Shown here in pieces: positions 44,667 to 53,666 of a stretch of 55,659 nucleotides of DNA. Numbering within the stretch: the first letter of the stretch is position 1; each line of letters opens with the position of its first letter. This DNA is from CAYUWG01 sp964448285 (GTDB taxonomy: Bacteria > Bacteroidota > Ignavibacteria > SZUA-365), in the NCBI GenBank assembly GCA_964448285.1, contig CAYUWG010000020.1:1-55659 (forward strand). The letters are read 5' to 3'. The notes beneath the pieces are model-generated. The model had not been told where the DNA came from. It saw nothing but the letters and a program-made list of their open reading frames with translations, and did no database searches. A program made the translations under genes and the position numbers.

Positions 44667-44747
44667 AAGGCGTGTCCACTCGGTAGAGCGTACCACTTCA
44701 AACAGAGGAGTAAATAATGAAGATGTGCGGCAGAACCTGATTTATCC

Positions 44748-44775
44748 TTGACTTTCTCAGCAGCCCGCATATTTT
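44748..44775 (+). promoter_or_regulatory. Candidate promoter for the proline-rich lipoprotein gene
   Basis: TTGACT (44748-44753) is followed after 16 bases by TATTTT (44770-44775), about 56 bases before the gene start and after the dcw terminator. This is a reasonable sigma-70-like match. Confidence 0.4.
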
Positions 44776-44831
44776 GGTTGCAGACGATCAGCAGGCAGTC
44801 AGCCGCTGACTTTGTCTAAGAGAGCAGAGCC

Positions 44832-46181
44832 TTGATTCCTTGTAACAACCCCTTTCGTTTCTCATTTCTTTCATTGACGATAGCAGTGAGTTTCCTCCTG
44901 CTGATAGTTGGCTCTTGCAAGGACGATCCTCCCGTTCAGCCGCCGCCTCCACCTCCACCGCCGCCTGATGTTAAACTGATCACGCTGACGCTGGAGGAAG
45001 TGGGAGTGACAGACGTTGTGTTGCGTGTACGATTCTCGGATACGATCACCTCGTGGATGCTCTCCCTCAATCGCGATGGGATTACGGTACGCTCGCTGAC
45101 GGTACACGGAAGTGATACGTTACTCACGGACGAAGGCTTGGAACCATCCCGCACGTACACCTACCAGGCCGTGCGCTATGATGACACGACTGTGCATGAG
45201 AAGAGCAACGAACTGCGTGTGACGACGATGGCGCCGACTTCCTCGGCGTTCCAGTGGAGGCTCGATTCGCTTGCAGGTGGGACATCGAGCTCGCTACATG
45301 ACATAGCGATCATTCGAACGGATCCACCATTGATTTACGCCGTCGGTGAAATGTACAAAACTGGGGAATCGAAGCTTTACAACCTGGCCGTTTGGAAGGG
45401 GCAGGAGTGGGAGTTGAAACGGGTTACGGTAATGTTCAGGGGAAATCCGGTAACAGTTCGACTCGAAGGGATATTCGCGCGTTCTGAGACGGATATATGG
45501 CTTGCGGGGGGTCTTCCCATTCATGGCGATGGAGAAAATTGGATAGTGTATGATCCCAGGGCACAGCTTGGTGACAGCGTTTCAGTTTCAAGGGTTTGGG
45601 GTACGGAGAAAGACATGTACTTCGTTGGGCGTCTTGGAACTATCCTCCATTACGATGGAACAAGCTGGAAAAGAATTATCAGCGGGACGACGTTGCCGAT
45701 ACGAGGACTTTACGGAGCAAAAACCAGGGATGGCAGTGGATATGAGATTCTTTGTGTGGCCGACAGCTACATGGAACCCGAAGGAAGCAAGGTGATCAAG
45801 ATTGAGGATAACAAGGCGTCCGAGGTCTGGAATGACAGACGCGATTTCGGTTTGGAAGGTATCTGGTTCGTTCCGGGGAAGCGGTATATCGTCGTTGGGG
45901 ATGGCTTCTGGGAAACGGATACACTTACAAAGCCTTTCAAAGAGGATAGAGATACAGATGTTTTGAATACGGCGTTTATGACTTCGGTCAATGGAATCGA
46001 TAATCGCGATATCGTTGTTGCAGGAGGTTTCAAGTTGCTGGCTCACTTCAACGGCTACAAATGGACTTCGTTCTTTCCATTTAGTTCCGGTGCTTTCGGT
46101 TCCGTCAAAATCAAAGGGAATCTCATTGTTGCCACTGGTTTGGATGGCCGTTACGCGATTGCCGCGATCGGGAGAAGATGA
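44832..46181 (+). CDS. Lipoprotein with poly-Pro linker, Fn3-like and beta-propeller domains
   Basis: The product has 449 residues. The signal peptide ends with lipobox VGSC (Cys29). A run of nine prolines follows, then one fibronectin-III-like domain (about 48-133, with LEPSRTYTYQAVRYDD). The remainder has propeller-like repeats that include WLAGGLPI, YFVGRLGTILHYDGTSWKRI and LLAHFNGYKW. Repeats of the kind W-G-D-YFVG-G-I-H-DG-W are common in surface proteins of this phylum. The start is a TTG; alternatives are a TTG at 44874 and a GTG at 44886, which shorten the signal peptide. It is probably on an outer-membrane surface. The function is unknown. Confidence 0.75.
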   Translation: MIPCNNPFRFSFLSLTIAVSFLLLIVGSCKDDPPVQPPPPPPPPPDVKLITLTLEEVGVTDVVLRVRFSDTITSWMLSLNRDGITVRSLTVHGSDTLLTDEGLEPSRTYTYQAVRYDDTTVHEKSNELRVTTMAPTSSAFQWRLDSLAGGTSSSLHDIAIIRTDPPLIYAVGEMYKTGESKLYNLAVWKGQEWELKRVTVMFRGNPVTVRLEGIFARSETDIWLAGGLPIHGDGENWIVYDPRAQLGDSVSVSRVWGTEKDMYFVGRLGTILHYDGTSWKRIISGTTLPIRGLYGAKTRDGSGYEILCVADSYMEPEGSKVIKIEDNKASEVWNDRRDFGLEGIWFVPGKRYIVVGDGFWETDTLTKPFKEDRDTDVLNTAFMTSVNGIDNRDIVVAGGFKLLAHFNGYKWTSFFPFSSGAFGSVKIKGNLIVATGLDGRYAIAAIGRR

Positions 46182-46602
46182 AACGGCTCAAAATGATGAA
46201 TGACACACATCGTACAGACAAACAGCAAGCTTAACGAATTCTCACGGCGCATGTCCGTCATCAAATAATTTGTCGGCAATACATAATCATACTTCCTGTT
46301 TTCAGCGTGCGTTATTTCTCTGTGGCGTCGTGAACTACTTCACGACGTAGAGAGAGAGCAGTCGGTTGGCATTTAAGGTCGCTGCTAATTCATCTGTACA
46401 GGTTTGAGCTTCAATCGGCAGTTCGTTCAGAACGTTTATTCCGTTGATATGCCTCAGCGTGTGATGGTACTTTTGTAATGCATCTCAAACCACGTGTGAT
46501 CAACGGTCGTGCGATGAACGAACGGAATCGTCTCCGCGCCGCCAAGCGCTCACTCAGAGATCAAGCGTTTGATTGCATCTATGGTTTCGTCGTAACCTTG
46601 CA
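46182..46602. other. Intergenic region with possible gene remnants
   Basis: I see no intact gene. A perfect hairpin, GTCGTGAA-CTAC-TTCACGAC, lies at 46327-46346 without a T-run. On the minus strand two short adjoining open stretches (about 46458-46610 with one stop, and 46335-46484 in another frame) have protein-like composition. They may be a decayed gene, but I cannot assign them. Confidence 0.5.
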
Positions 46603-48261
46603 ATGCAGATTGAACGGCAGATCAGGAACTTGACAGATAAATCAGATAAAGTAATGAAGGAAAGAAAAAGGATAGACTGGAGCCAGCTTACAGTATTGGT
46701 TCTCCCAGTCATCCTGCACTTCGTGTACTTTACGCCTGCGCTGAACTTCGACGATTGGTCGTCCACGGTATATCAAAGCGTCTTCGGTGGACTGAACCTC
46801 CTCGATCCCAATGGCAACAGACCGTTAGGCCTCGCGATGATCGCGCTTCTTCATTCCCTCTTCGGTTTGGATATCGTAGTCTTTCATTACGCGCTTGTCG
46901 GAATACATGCGGCAACGGCGTGGATGCTCTATCGGTTGCTGCTCGTGTTCCCTGTCGATAAAAGTCTCGCGCTGTTCATAGTCCTTATCTACAGCATCCA
47001 TCCGGCTGATGGCCAGCACATGGACAACACGACCCTCGGAGGGCGAACCGGATTGCTCCTTACGATCTCGTCGCTGTACCTGCTGCATCGGTACGTGGTA
47101 AGGGAGAGAATTTCGTTATTGCTCTTCGCCGTGTCGTTGCAGCTGCTTTCATTCTTTATGTATGAAATTTACTGGGCGCTTTATGTCGCACTGAATCTTC
47201 TTTTATTTGGAAGGATATCTCATTCGAAAAAGCGTTTGGTTTGGTCTGTAGCCATTCCGCTATGGACAGCGATCTTGTTCTTCCTTTGGCGCGTATTCCT
47301 GTTGCGTGAGCTTGGTATTCCGGATGCATATTTTCACGATATACCGTTCAGTATCGTCCCCCCGTTTGATCGCTTTATTACGCTTTATCGCAATGCCGTT
47401 CTACCGTGGCTTGAACCACTGCGTTCAGCGCTCGGTTTTTCTACAAACTATCTCGTGGCCGCGCCGCTCGTCGGTATTGCAGCTATCGTTGTGCTTGCCG
47501 TTTCAAGATTCAGTGGCAGGAATAAACGAGATGATCTGAATCAGACGGAAGTTCGGAATGCATTCATACTCAGCATCGCTCTCATCCCAACCGGATTCGT
47601 CCCGTTGATATTCTATGCAAAGAATTCCATCTCCGTAGGGACATATCTCAACATGGCTCTTACACCGGGCTACGCGCTGTTCTTAAGCTCGCTGTTAGCG
47701 TTGTTGCTTCAGTCAGCCATGCGAAAACGCCCCTGGAGAGCTCTTTGGATTGCCTCATGCGTCTCGATTGTTATATACGGCTCAGTCATTCAATTGCATA
47801 TAGCAAAGGACAGATACCGTATGTGGGATCATCAGAAGAACCTGTGGAGCAGCATGTTTGAATTGACTCCGGGACTGACTCCGAACACGCACGTCGTCTG
47901 TGACATCGATATGAACGATGTTGCGCCATCGCCTTTGAATTTCACGAAGCTGTGGCCTCCGCTCGTGAAAAGCTCGCAAATGAATGCTGCAATAAAAGTC
48001 TTGTATAATGATACTTCGATCACTGCAAGTTTACTTGGCCAAGAAGTCGATACATTCCTCACTAAAAGCAGGTTCAAAAACGGGCTCGTTCCTGCAGAAC
48101 TTCAAGTCCTTGTGAGATATTCCGTACAGACCGCAATGCTCGAATTGATCGAGCAAAACGACCCACGCTATCCGCAGAGCGCAGATACGTCATATCGTCC
48201 AAGGCAACGGATTCTTCGTCCGTCAAAGGATTATTTTTACCGGTACCTTGTTGCACGATAA
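46603..48261 (+). CDS. Multi-pass membrane protein, GT-C glycosyltransferase-like
   Basis: The product has 552 residues. About eleven membrane helices are followed by a soluble tail of about 130 residues. The first extracytoplasmic loop has FDDWSSTVYQSVFGG, an acidic DD placement typical of GT-C (PMT/ArnT-like) lipid-sugar transferases. It is followed by NRPLGLAMIALLHSLFGL, like the second loop in such proteins. The family is thus plausible but not proven. The start is uncertain: ATG 46603 or ATG 46654 (MKERKRIDW), neither with a good ribosome site. It is isolated from other sugar genes. Confidence 0.6.
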   Translation: MQIERQIRNLTDKSDKVMKERKRIDWSQLTVLVLPVILHFVYFTPALNFDDWSSTVYQSVFGGLNLLDPNGNRPLGLAMIALLHSLFGLDIVVFHYALVGIHAATAWMLYRLLLVFPVDKSLALFIVLIYSIHPADGQHMDNTTLGGRTGLLLTISSLYLLHRYVVRERISLLLFAVSLQLLSFFMYEIYWALYVALNLLLFGRISHSKKRLVWSVAIPLWTAILFFLWRVFLLRELGIPDAYFHDIPFSIVPPFDRFITLYRNAVLPWLEPLRSALGFSTNYLVAAPLVGIAAIVVLAVSRFSGRNKRDDLNQTEVRNAFILSIALIPTGFVPLIFYAKNSISVGTYLNMALTPGYALFLSSLLALLLQSAMRKRPWRALWIASCVSIVIYGSVIQLHIAKDRYRMWDHQKNLWSSMFELTPGLTPNTHVVCDIDMNDVAPSPLNFTKLWPPLVKSSQMNAAIKVLYNDTSITASLLGQEVDTFLTKSRFKNGLVPAELQVLVRYSVQTAMLELIEQNDPRYPQSADTSYRPRQRILRPSKDYFYRYLVAR

Positions 48262-48311
48262 CTCTGCAACATGCCATGTTCTGGCGACAGCACTGTATCG
48301 AGTACTTGGTA

Positions 48312-48333
48312 TTGTATAAAAAGGGTTATACAA
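48312..48333. terminator. AT-rich perfect inverted repeat between convergent genes
   Basis: TTGTATAA (48312-48319) and TTATACAA (48326-48333) are exact reverse complements around AAAGGG. It lies between the convergent ends of the membrane protein and the 249-residue gene. It is AT-rich and lacks a T-run, so a terminator role is only suggested by position. Confidence 0.35.
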
Positions 48334-48344
48334 CCACGAAGTCC

Positions 48345-49094
48345 TCACTGTGAGTTATCCTGCTTCATCCCGTATTTCACAAGGATAAGGCTGCCATCTC
48401 TTACAAGCCCGACGCCGCGCGCGTAATACTTGTGTTCCTTGTTCCTCGGCTCCAACGGTGTTGTCTCTTCGATCTTCAGGCATTGTGTAAATACACCCGC
48501 CGGCGTTACGACTTTCTCATCCATCCCGACGATCTCCGCCCGATCCATTGCAATCCCGGGTGCAATCTCCTGATAGTAGCGGGAGCCTGCCAGAATGATA
48601 CCGGGCATCATGACTCCAGCCTTCATATTTTTTGCATCTGCTCTCCATGCGCCTTCACGGCTCACAACTTTTCCATTGTTGTAAATGCTCACGGCTTCAC
48701 CGAAGTAGAAGATCGTATTCGTCTCCTGACAGGCAGCAAAGTAATTGAGCGAGATTTCTAGAAGCTCACCGTTCATCATCTCGCGTTCCTCCACGACGCG
48801 CGTTTCGACGGAACCGACCATCTCCGTTTCGTCGAGGACCGTGATAACGAGTTTCGTTGTATCCCGCCCTTCGATGCCGATGAATTCAGAACGATACCCG
48901 GGTTTGAGAATGAAGAACGGATTCTCGCCCACAGAAGCGAAGCTGCATCGTTCGATGTCGAATGAATCGGTCCAATGCCGGTTGTGTTGTATCAGCGGCT
49001 TTTGTGCGATACAGTAAGAAAGCATGACTAAGATACCGGTGATTACGCGAAGGGGCATTCGGGCTGCCATGTTTCGTTTGCTGATCGTCGGCAT
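48345..49094 (-). CDS. Secreted protein of unknown function
   Basis: The product has 249 residues. A signal peptide (about 9-30, LRVITGILVMLSYCIAQ) is followed by a beta-rich domain. The segment VTPAGVFTQCLKIEETTPLEP followed by KYYARGVGLVRDGSLILVKYG is a pattern I recall from unnamed secreted proteins of diverse Gram-negatives (lipoprotein-carrier-like folds). The ATG at 49094 forms a TGATG overlap with the upstream DinB-like gene. The frame runs further upstream inside that gene, but this is not credible. In-frame Met codons at 49070 and 49058 are alternatives. Confidence 0.7.
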   Translation of the reverse strand: MPTISKRNMAARMPLRVITGILVMLSYCIAQKPLIQHNRHWTDSFDIERCSFASVGENPFFILKPGYRSEFIGIEGRDTTKLVITVLDETEMVGSVETRVVEEREMMNGELLEISLNYFAACQETNTIFYFGEAVSIYNNGKVVSREGAWRADAKNMKAGVMMPGIILAGSRYYQEIAPGIAMDRAEIVGMDEKVVTPAGVFTQCLKIEETTPLEPRNKEHKYYARGVGLVRDGSLILVKYGMKQDNSQ

Positions 49095-49624
49095 CACCGC
49101 GCGCGCGAGTGTGTCTTCGGAGTTTGCTTTTTCCACCATCGCCGGATGCGCGTGCGTGCCCAGAGGTAATGTGCGGCTGTACTCGCGCGAAGATAATCGC
49201 TCAACGTCCATGAAAGCCCGGTCCACGTGAAGCGACCGAGCGTGACGAGGTCTTCATCGGAGAGGGATTCGATAAGTGAGACGATGCGATCATGGTACGA
49301 ACGATAATCATCCAGGACGTCCTTGAGTGCACGGCGGTGGTGTTTGCGATAGATCATCTCGTTCAAGCGTGGAAGTTCACGCAATGTAAATCCCGGCGCT
49401 GGCATCGCAGGTTTCTCGCCGCGAAGCCCCGCTTGATACCATGTGAAATTCATGTCCTGCCATTCGACCAGATGTGCGAGTACGTCTTTCACCGACCAGC
49501 CGCCGCGCGTCACGCCCGCTTTTGTCATCATGCGTGATGGAATAAGGGATAGCGTTTCATCGAGCAGTGCTCGCTCACGCCGGATTTCTTCGAGGAGGTC
49601 ATTTCGCTTTAAGCGTTTTCCCAT
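49094..49624 (-). CDS. ClbS/DfsB family (DinB-like) four-helix protein
   Basis: The product has 176 residues. Landmarks are GWSVKDVLAHLVEWQDMNFTWYQAG, then PAPGFTLRELPRLNEMIYRKH, FTWTGLSWTLSDYL and AHYLWARTRIRRWWKK, which together match the ClbS/DfsB (DUF1706) family. ClbS hydrolyses a colibactin cyclopropane in E. coli; most relatives have no known substrate. It ends with a basic tail. It is cotranslated with the secreted protein that follows. Confidence 0.85.
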   Translation of the reverse strand: MGKRLKRNDLLEEIRRERALLDETLSLIPSRMMTKAGVTRGGWSVKDVLAHLVEWQDMNFTWYQAGLRGEKPAMPAPGFTLRELPRLNEMIYRKHHRRALKDVLDDYRSYHDRIVSLIESLSDEDLVTLGRFTWTGLSWTLSDYLRASTAAHYLWARTRIRRWWKKQTPKTHSRAR

Positions 49625-49910
49625 GGAATGAGATGACAGTCTGTGCTTTGCTGAGTGGTGTGTGTCAAAGTGTTTCTTCGAAAGGCGGAAGGTAGGTGAA
49701 GTCTATAGCCTGTCATCGGTTCTTCGGTATGCATCTGAGAAGCAGTATAGTTCACAATCATGGACAAATCAACAAGAAGTTCCTGCTGGAGATACGAATC
49801 AAGCGCTGAGTCGGCCAATCGAGCCTTATCATCGCCGATCACCTTATTCTTGCAATCCGCAAAGAGCCTCCCTATTTTGAAACCGCCTTTTCAGGCAGAG
49901 GAATACGACA

Positions 49911-50375
49911 ATGAACACGGCATTTACCGATAAAGACATTGAGAAAATCAGCGCCGTTCTGGGTGTGACTCCCAAGTGGTACGGCAACCATCATCGCTTC
50001 GAAATCAAGGGAGCTGATCCTTCGCGTCAGCTTGCCCTCGAAGTATATCCGCTCCTCCAGATGGGTGAGTCGGAAGGAACGTTGATTTCGGTTTTCACGC
50101 CCAATTCGAATCTCCAGCTCCAGCATTGCACGGGATACGTTGTCAGCGAGATGCTCGGCGAAGTTACCTTCATCGCGGATGCCGGCATGAAAGTATCGGG
50201 TTTGATTATCGAGCGTGAAGGAGGCTGCTCGTTGTACGCGAACGTAGATCGTGCGCTCCTCTCGGGTGATTTCACCAAACTCGGCCCGGAAGTGATGATG
50301 TCCGGTTTAGCGCTTTCGCTTTCCGAGGTGATCCTTTCCGAAGAGGACGAACAGTCATTCGGTTTGGAAGAATAA
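49911..50375 (+). CDS. Conserved-looking cytoplasmic protein of unknown function
   Basis: I do not recognise this 154-residue protein. It has no signal peptide or membrane segment. It starts with a helix-rich segment (FTDKDIEKISAVLGVTPKWYGNHHRFEIKG). A beta-sandwich-like pattern follows (LALEVYPLLQ, LISVFTPNSNLQLQHCTGYVV, GLIIEREGGCSLYANVDRALLSG). The end is acidic (SEEDEQSFGLEE). AGAGGAA precedes the ATG. It is directly joined to ybeY with no gap, so the two are cotranscribed. The 286 bases upstream hold no gene. Confidence 0.75.
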   Translation: MNTAFTDKDIEKISAVLGVTPKWYGNHHRFEIKGADPSRQLALEVYPLLQMGESEGTLISVFTPNSNLQLQHCTGYVVSEMLGEVTFIADAGMKVSGLIIEREGGCSLYANVDRALLSGDFTKLGPEVMMSGLALSLSEVILSEEDEQSFGLEE

Positions 50376-50813
50376 TTGCCCGCCCAGGTCGTCGTTCATG
50401 GATTGAAGTCGATCGGGAACATCGGATTCGGGTTGTTCCGGGATAGCATCGGTGTGGTTCTTAAAAGGGAAGGGAAGAAGCAGGCAGCGATCACCGTCAT
50501 ACTCGTTTCAGATGCCGCGATTCGCCGCCTCAACAAAGAATTCCTCCGACATGACTATGCGACCGATATTCTCACTTTCCCGCTCGACGATTCCGGAATC
50601 GAAGCGGAGTTTTACATCAGTGTCGATACGGCGCGTCTGCAGGCACGGGAGTATCGTGTCTCGATCAGAGAGGAATTGGCACGGCTCGCAATTCATGGAA
50701 CGCTGCACTTGTGCGGCTACGATGATGCGACTGAAATCCTTCGAAATGAGATGAAAATCAAGGAAGACCGGTACCTTGCGGAGTATCTCCGAAAGCACAG
50801 GAAGAAAGCCTGA
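50376..50813 (+). CDS. ybeY: Endoribonuclease YbeY (rRNA maturation), Asp-variant metal site
   Basis: The product has 145 residues. The family motif is present as HGTLHLCGYDDATE: His107 and His111 are kept, but the third zinc ligand position is Asp117 instead of His. From memory the same change (GYKDKT) is normal in Bacteroidota YbeY. YbeY takes part in 16S rRNA 3' maturation and ribosome quality control. The TTG start lies directly after the previous stop, with GGAAG in front. Confidence 0.9.
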   Translation: MPAQVVVHGLKSIGNIGFGLFRDSIGVVLKREGKKQAAITVILVSDAAIRRLNKEFLRHDYATDILTFPLDDSGIEAEFYISVDTARLQAREYRVSIREELARLAIHGTLHLCGYDDATEILRNEMKIKEDRYLAEYLRKHRKKA

Positions 50814-50814
50814 C

Positions 50815-50843
50815 TTGACATTCGGATTTCGATGCTCTACATT
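50815..50843 (+). promoter_or_regulatory. Candidate promoter for smg-topA
   Basis: TTGACA (50815-50820) is followed after 17 bases by TACATT (50838-50843), about 30 bases before the smg start. It is the best sigma-70-like match in the window; it overlaps the last codon and stop of ybeY. Confidence 0.55.
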
Positions 50844-50873
50844 CGACATCGGTTGATGGACACTTAGACTCAG

Positions 50874-51332
50874 ATGCAAGAAAAAATCGTAGAAATAATC
50901 GTTTACCTCATCCATGAACTCCGGCACGACAAACGAATCGGAGAAATCGATCTCGGCACACTTGCCGATCGTGGCTATACGGACAATGAAATCAGCACGG
51001 CTTTCAGTTGGCTTTTCGATAAAATCAACATCGGTGAAAACATCCTGACCGACGAACGGCGGACGTCTCCGCACTCGCGACGAGTATTTCATGACGCCGA
51101 ACGAGCCGTCATTACTCCGGAGGCACAGGGCTACGTCATGCAGTTGCGTGAGCTTGGCATTTTAGACGATATGGAGGTGGAACTTGTGATCGATCGTATC
51201 ATGATGGCCGGGTTTGGGTCCGTTGGTAACGCTGAAATGAAATCCGTCGTGGCATCGGTGCTGTTCGATTATGACGACTCGGATCGAGTCGGCAGCAGGC
51301 TGATGCTCAATAGCAAGGATACGATTCACTGA
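50874..51332 (+). CDS. smg: Smg/DUF494 family protein
   Basis: The product has 152 residues. The pattern EIIVYLIHEL...LADRGYTDNEISTAFSWLFDKI, then RVF, ITPEAQGYVMQLRELGILDDMEVELVIDRIM, is that of Smg (DUF494), a helical protein found next to topA in many bacteria, as here (78 bases before topA). The function is unknown; in Proteobacteria it often sits near dprA-topA. It has no signal peptide. Confidence 0.85.
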   Translation: MQEKIVEIIVYLIHELRHDKRIGEIDLGTLADRGYTDNEISTAFSWLFDKINIGENILTDERRTSPHSRRVFHDAERAVITPEAQGYVMQLRELGILDDMEVELVIDRIMMAGFGSVGNAEMKSVVASVLFDYDDSDRVGSRLMLNSKDTIH

Positions 51333-51410
51333 ACCGGCGGCATCCGCATACGTGTCCGGCGCCCGATCCCCAGTGCACCGGAATTTTTTTATCCAACAGT
51401 TCGAAGAAGC

Positions 51411-53663
51411 ATGGCGAAATCTCTCATCATCGTTGAATCCCCATCCAAGGCCAAGACGATCAACAAGTACTTAGGGAAAGACTATATCGTCGAGGCGACG
51501 ATAGGTCATATCAAGAACCTTCCATCCAAGGATCTCGGCGTGGACGTGGAGAACGGTTTCGAACCGCGGTACGTCACCATTCGGGGCAAGAGCCAGATCA
51601 TCAAAACGCTTCAATCGAAAGCAGAGAAAGCGGAGAGCATCTATATTGCGACCGACCCTGACCGTGAAGGCGAAGCGATTGCCGCGCACATCGCCGATGA
51701 GTTGGACAAAGCCGCAAAGGGGAAAGAAGTGTATCGCGTCCTTTTCAACGAGATTACGAAGAGCGGCATTCGGGAAGCGATGGCAAATCCGCGTCGCATC
51801 GATTCGAACATGGTTAAGGCGCAGCAAGCACGCAGAGTCATGGATCGCATCGTCGGGTATAAGGTGAGTCCGTTCCTCTGGAAGACGATTTATTCAGGTC
51901 TGTCCGCCGGGAGAGTGCAGTCGGTTGCGTTGCGTTTCATTTGTGAGCGCGAGCAGGAGATCGCCGCTTTCCAGATCACCGAGTATTGGTCGGTCACAAG
52001 CGAGTTCGAAAAGCCCGGCGATGGTACGGTTCATACCAAGCTCGTAAAGATCGATGGGAAGGATCCGGAAATCGCGAATGAAACTGAGGCGGTTTCGTTG
52101 ATCGAAAAGCTCCGGCGCGAGAACTACGCGATCAGCGATATTCAGATGAAGGATGTCAATCGTTCTCCTTCGCCGCCGTTCATAACGAGTTCTCTTCAAC
52201 AGGAAGCTTCGAACCGATTACGTTTCAGCGCGAAGCGCACGATGATCATTGCGCAACAGCTTTACGAAGGCGTTGAACTCGGAAGCGAAGGCGCCGTCGG
52301 TTTGATCACCTATATGCGTACGGACTCGACGCGTTTAAGCAATGAAGCGATCAACGCGGTGCGTGAGTTCATCGGGAAGACCTACGGTTCGGAGTACGTA
52401 CCCGACAGTCCGCGCGTTTTCAAAGTGAAGGGGAAAGCGCAGGATGCGCACGAAGCGATCCGTCCCACGTCGCTCGAACACACGCCGCAGTCGGTTAAAA
52501 AATTTCTCACGCCTGAACAGTATGCGCTTTACGAATTGATCTGGAAGCGCTTCGTTGCCTGCCAGATGGCTCCAGCGCTGATCAAACAGACGACCGTGAT
52601 GATCGCGGGCGGTCCGTATCTCTTTCGCGGCGTGGGTTCGGTTTACAAGTTTCGCGGCTTCCTTCAGGTCTATGACGACTTTCAACCCGAAACTCAGGAG
52701 GACGAGAACGAAGAGGAAGCTATCATCCCGGAGAACCTTGCGGTGAAAGACGCGATGAATCCCGTGTCGCTCGATCCGCATCAACATTTCACGAAACCGC
52801 CGCCGCGTTATACGGAAAGCAGTCTCGTTCGCGAGTTGGAAGCGAAAGGAATCGGAAGACCGAGCACCTATGCGCTGATCGTCTCGACGATTCAGGACCG
52901 CGGGTACGTCGAGCAAAAGGAAAGGCGACTGTTCGCGACGACGCTCGGCATGGACGTGAACAAGATGCTCATGAATTATTTCGAGAAGCTGTTCAACGTG
53001 GACTTCACAGCGCAGATGGAAGAAGAACTCGACACGATAGCCTCCGGTGAACGATCCTACGGCGTTGTCATGAACGATTTTTACAATCCCTTCATGTCGC
53101 TGCTCAACGGCGTCTCCGTCGATCAAGCGCGGCTGACGGAAGAGACGAGCGAAGTGTGTGACAAATGCGGCAAACCGATGATCATCCGGTGGGGAAGAAA
53201 CGGAAAGTTTCTCGCGTGCAGCGGCTATCCCGAATGCAAGAATGCAAAGCCGCTTCCCGGCGACAGCGAAAGAATGAAGTTGGATGAGAAATGTCCGGAG
53301 TGTGGTAACGACTTAATCATCAAGCAGAGCAGGTACGGAAAGTTCATCGGTTGCACGAACTATCCGACGTGCAAATACATTCGACCGATCACACTTGGAG
53401 TCAAATGCCCCAAATGCAAAGAGGGTGAAATCGTCGAACGGCAATCGAAATCACGCCGCCTCTTCTACGGATGCACGAGATATCCCGAGTGCGATTTCGT
53501 TTCGTGGGATAAGCCCGTTGCGAAAACTTGTCCTCAATGCGAAAATCCCTATCTTCTTCACAAGTACACCCAGAAGAAAGGTGAATTTCTCAAATGCCCC
53601 CAATGCAAAAACGAATTCACGCAAGAGCTTGACCCCTTCGATCCCCTCTACGCCGCAGCGTAA
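51411..53663 (+). CDS. topA: DNA topoisomerase I
   Basis: The product has 750 residues. The TOPRIM start is LIIVESPSKAKTINKYLG, and TDPDREGEAIA is the second acidic motif. The catalytic Tyr301 is in TYMRTDSTRLS. The C-terminus has four four-cysteine zinc ribbons (CDKCG/CSGYPEC, CPECG/CTNYPTC, CPKCK/CTRYPEC, CPQCE/CPQCK); only the first three have the topoisomerase C-GYPEC-like form. It relaxes negative supercoils. xerC follows after 3 bases. Confidence 0.97.
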   Translation: MAKSLIIVESPSKAKTINKYLGKDYIVEATIGHIKNLPSKDLGVDVENGFEPRYVTIRGKSQIIKTLQSKAEKAESIYIATDPDREGEAIAAHIADELDKAAKGKEVYRVLFNEITKSGIREAMANPRRIDSNMVKAQQARRVMDRIVGYKVSPFLWKTIYSGLSAGRVQSVALRFICEREQEIAAFQITEYWSVTSEFEKPGDGTVHTKLVKIDGKDPEIANETEAVSLIEKLRRENYAISDIQMKDVNRSPSPPFITSSLQQEASNRLRFSAKRTMIIAQQLYEGVELGSEGAVGLITYMRTDSTRLSNEAINAVREFIGKTYGSEYVPDSPRVFKVKGKAQDAHEAIRPTSLEHTPQSVKKFLTPEQYALYELIWKRFVACQMAPALIKQTTVMIAGGPYLFRGVGSVYKFRGFLQVYDDFQPETQEDENEEEAIIPENLAVKDAMNPVSLDPHQHFTKPPPRYTESSLVRELEAKGIGRPSTYALIVSTIQDRGYVEQKERRLFATTLGMDVNKMLMNYFEKLFNVDFTAQMEEELDTIASGERSYGVVMNDFYNPFMSLLNGVSVDQARLTEETSEVCDKCGKPMIIRWGRNGKFLACSGYPECKNAKPLPGDSERMKLDEKCPECGNDLIIKQSRYGKFIGCTNYPTCKYIRPITLGVKCPKCKEGEIVERQSKSRRLFYGCTRYPECDFVSWDKPVAKTCPQCENPYLLHKYTQKKGEFLKCPQCKNEFTQELDPFDPLYAAA

Positions 53664-53666
53664 CCT

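Noticed and set aside
44717..44740. Seven-codon frame (MKMCGRT) after AGAGGAG
   Set aside because: The ribosome site is good, but such a short frame occurs by chance and no attenuator structure follows; its place upstream of the lipoprotein promoter argues against a leader.
46327..46346. Perfect 8-bp hairpin GTCGTGAA/TTCACGAC as terminator
   Set aside because: No T-run on either strand.
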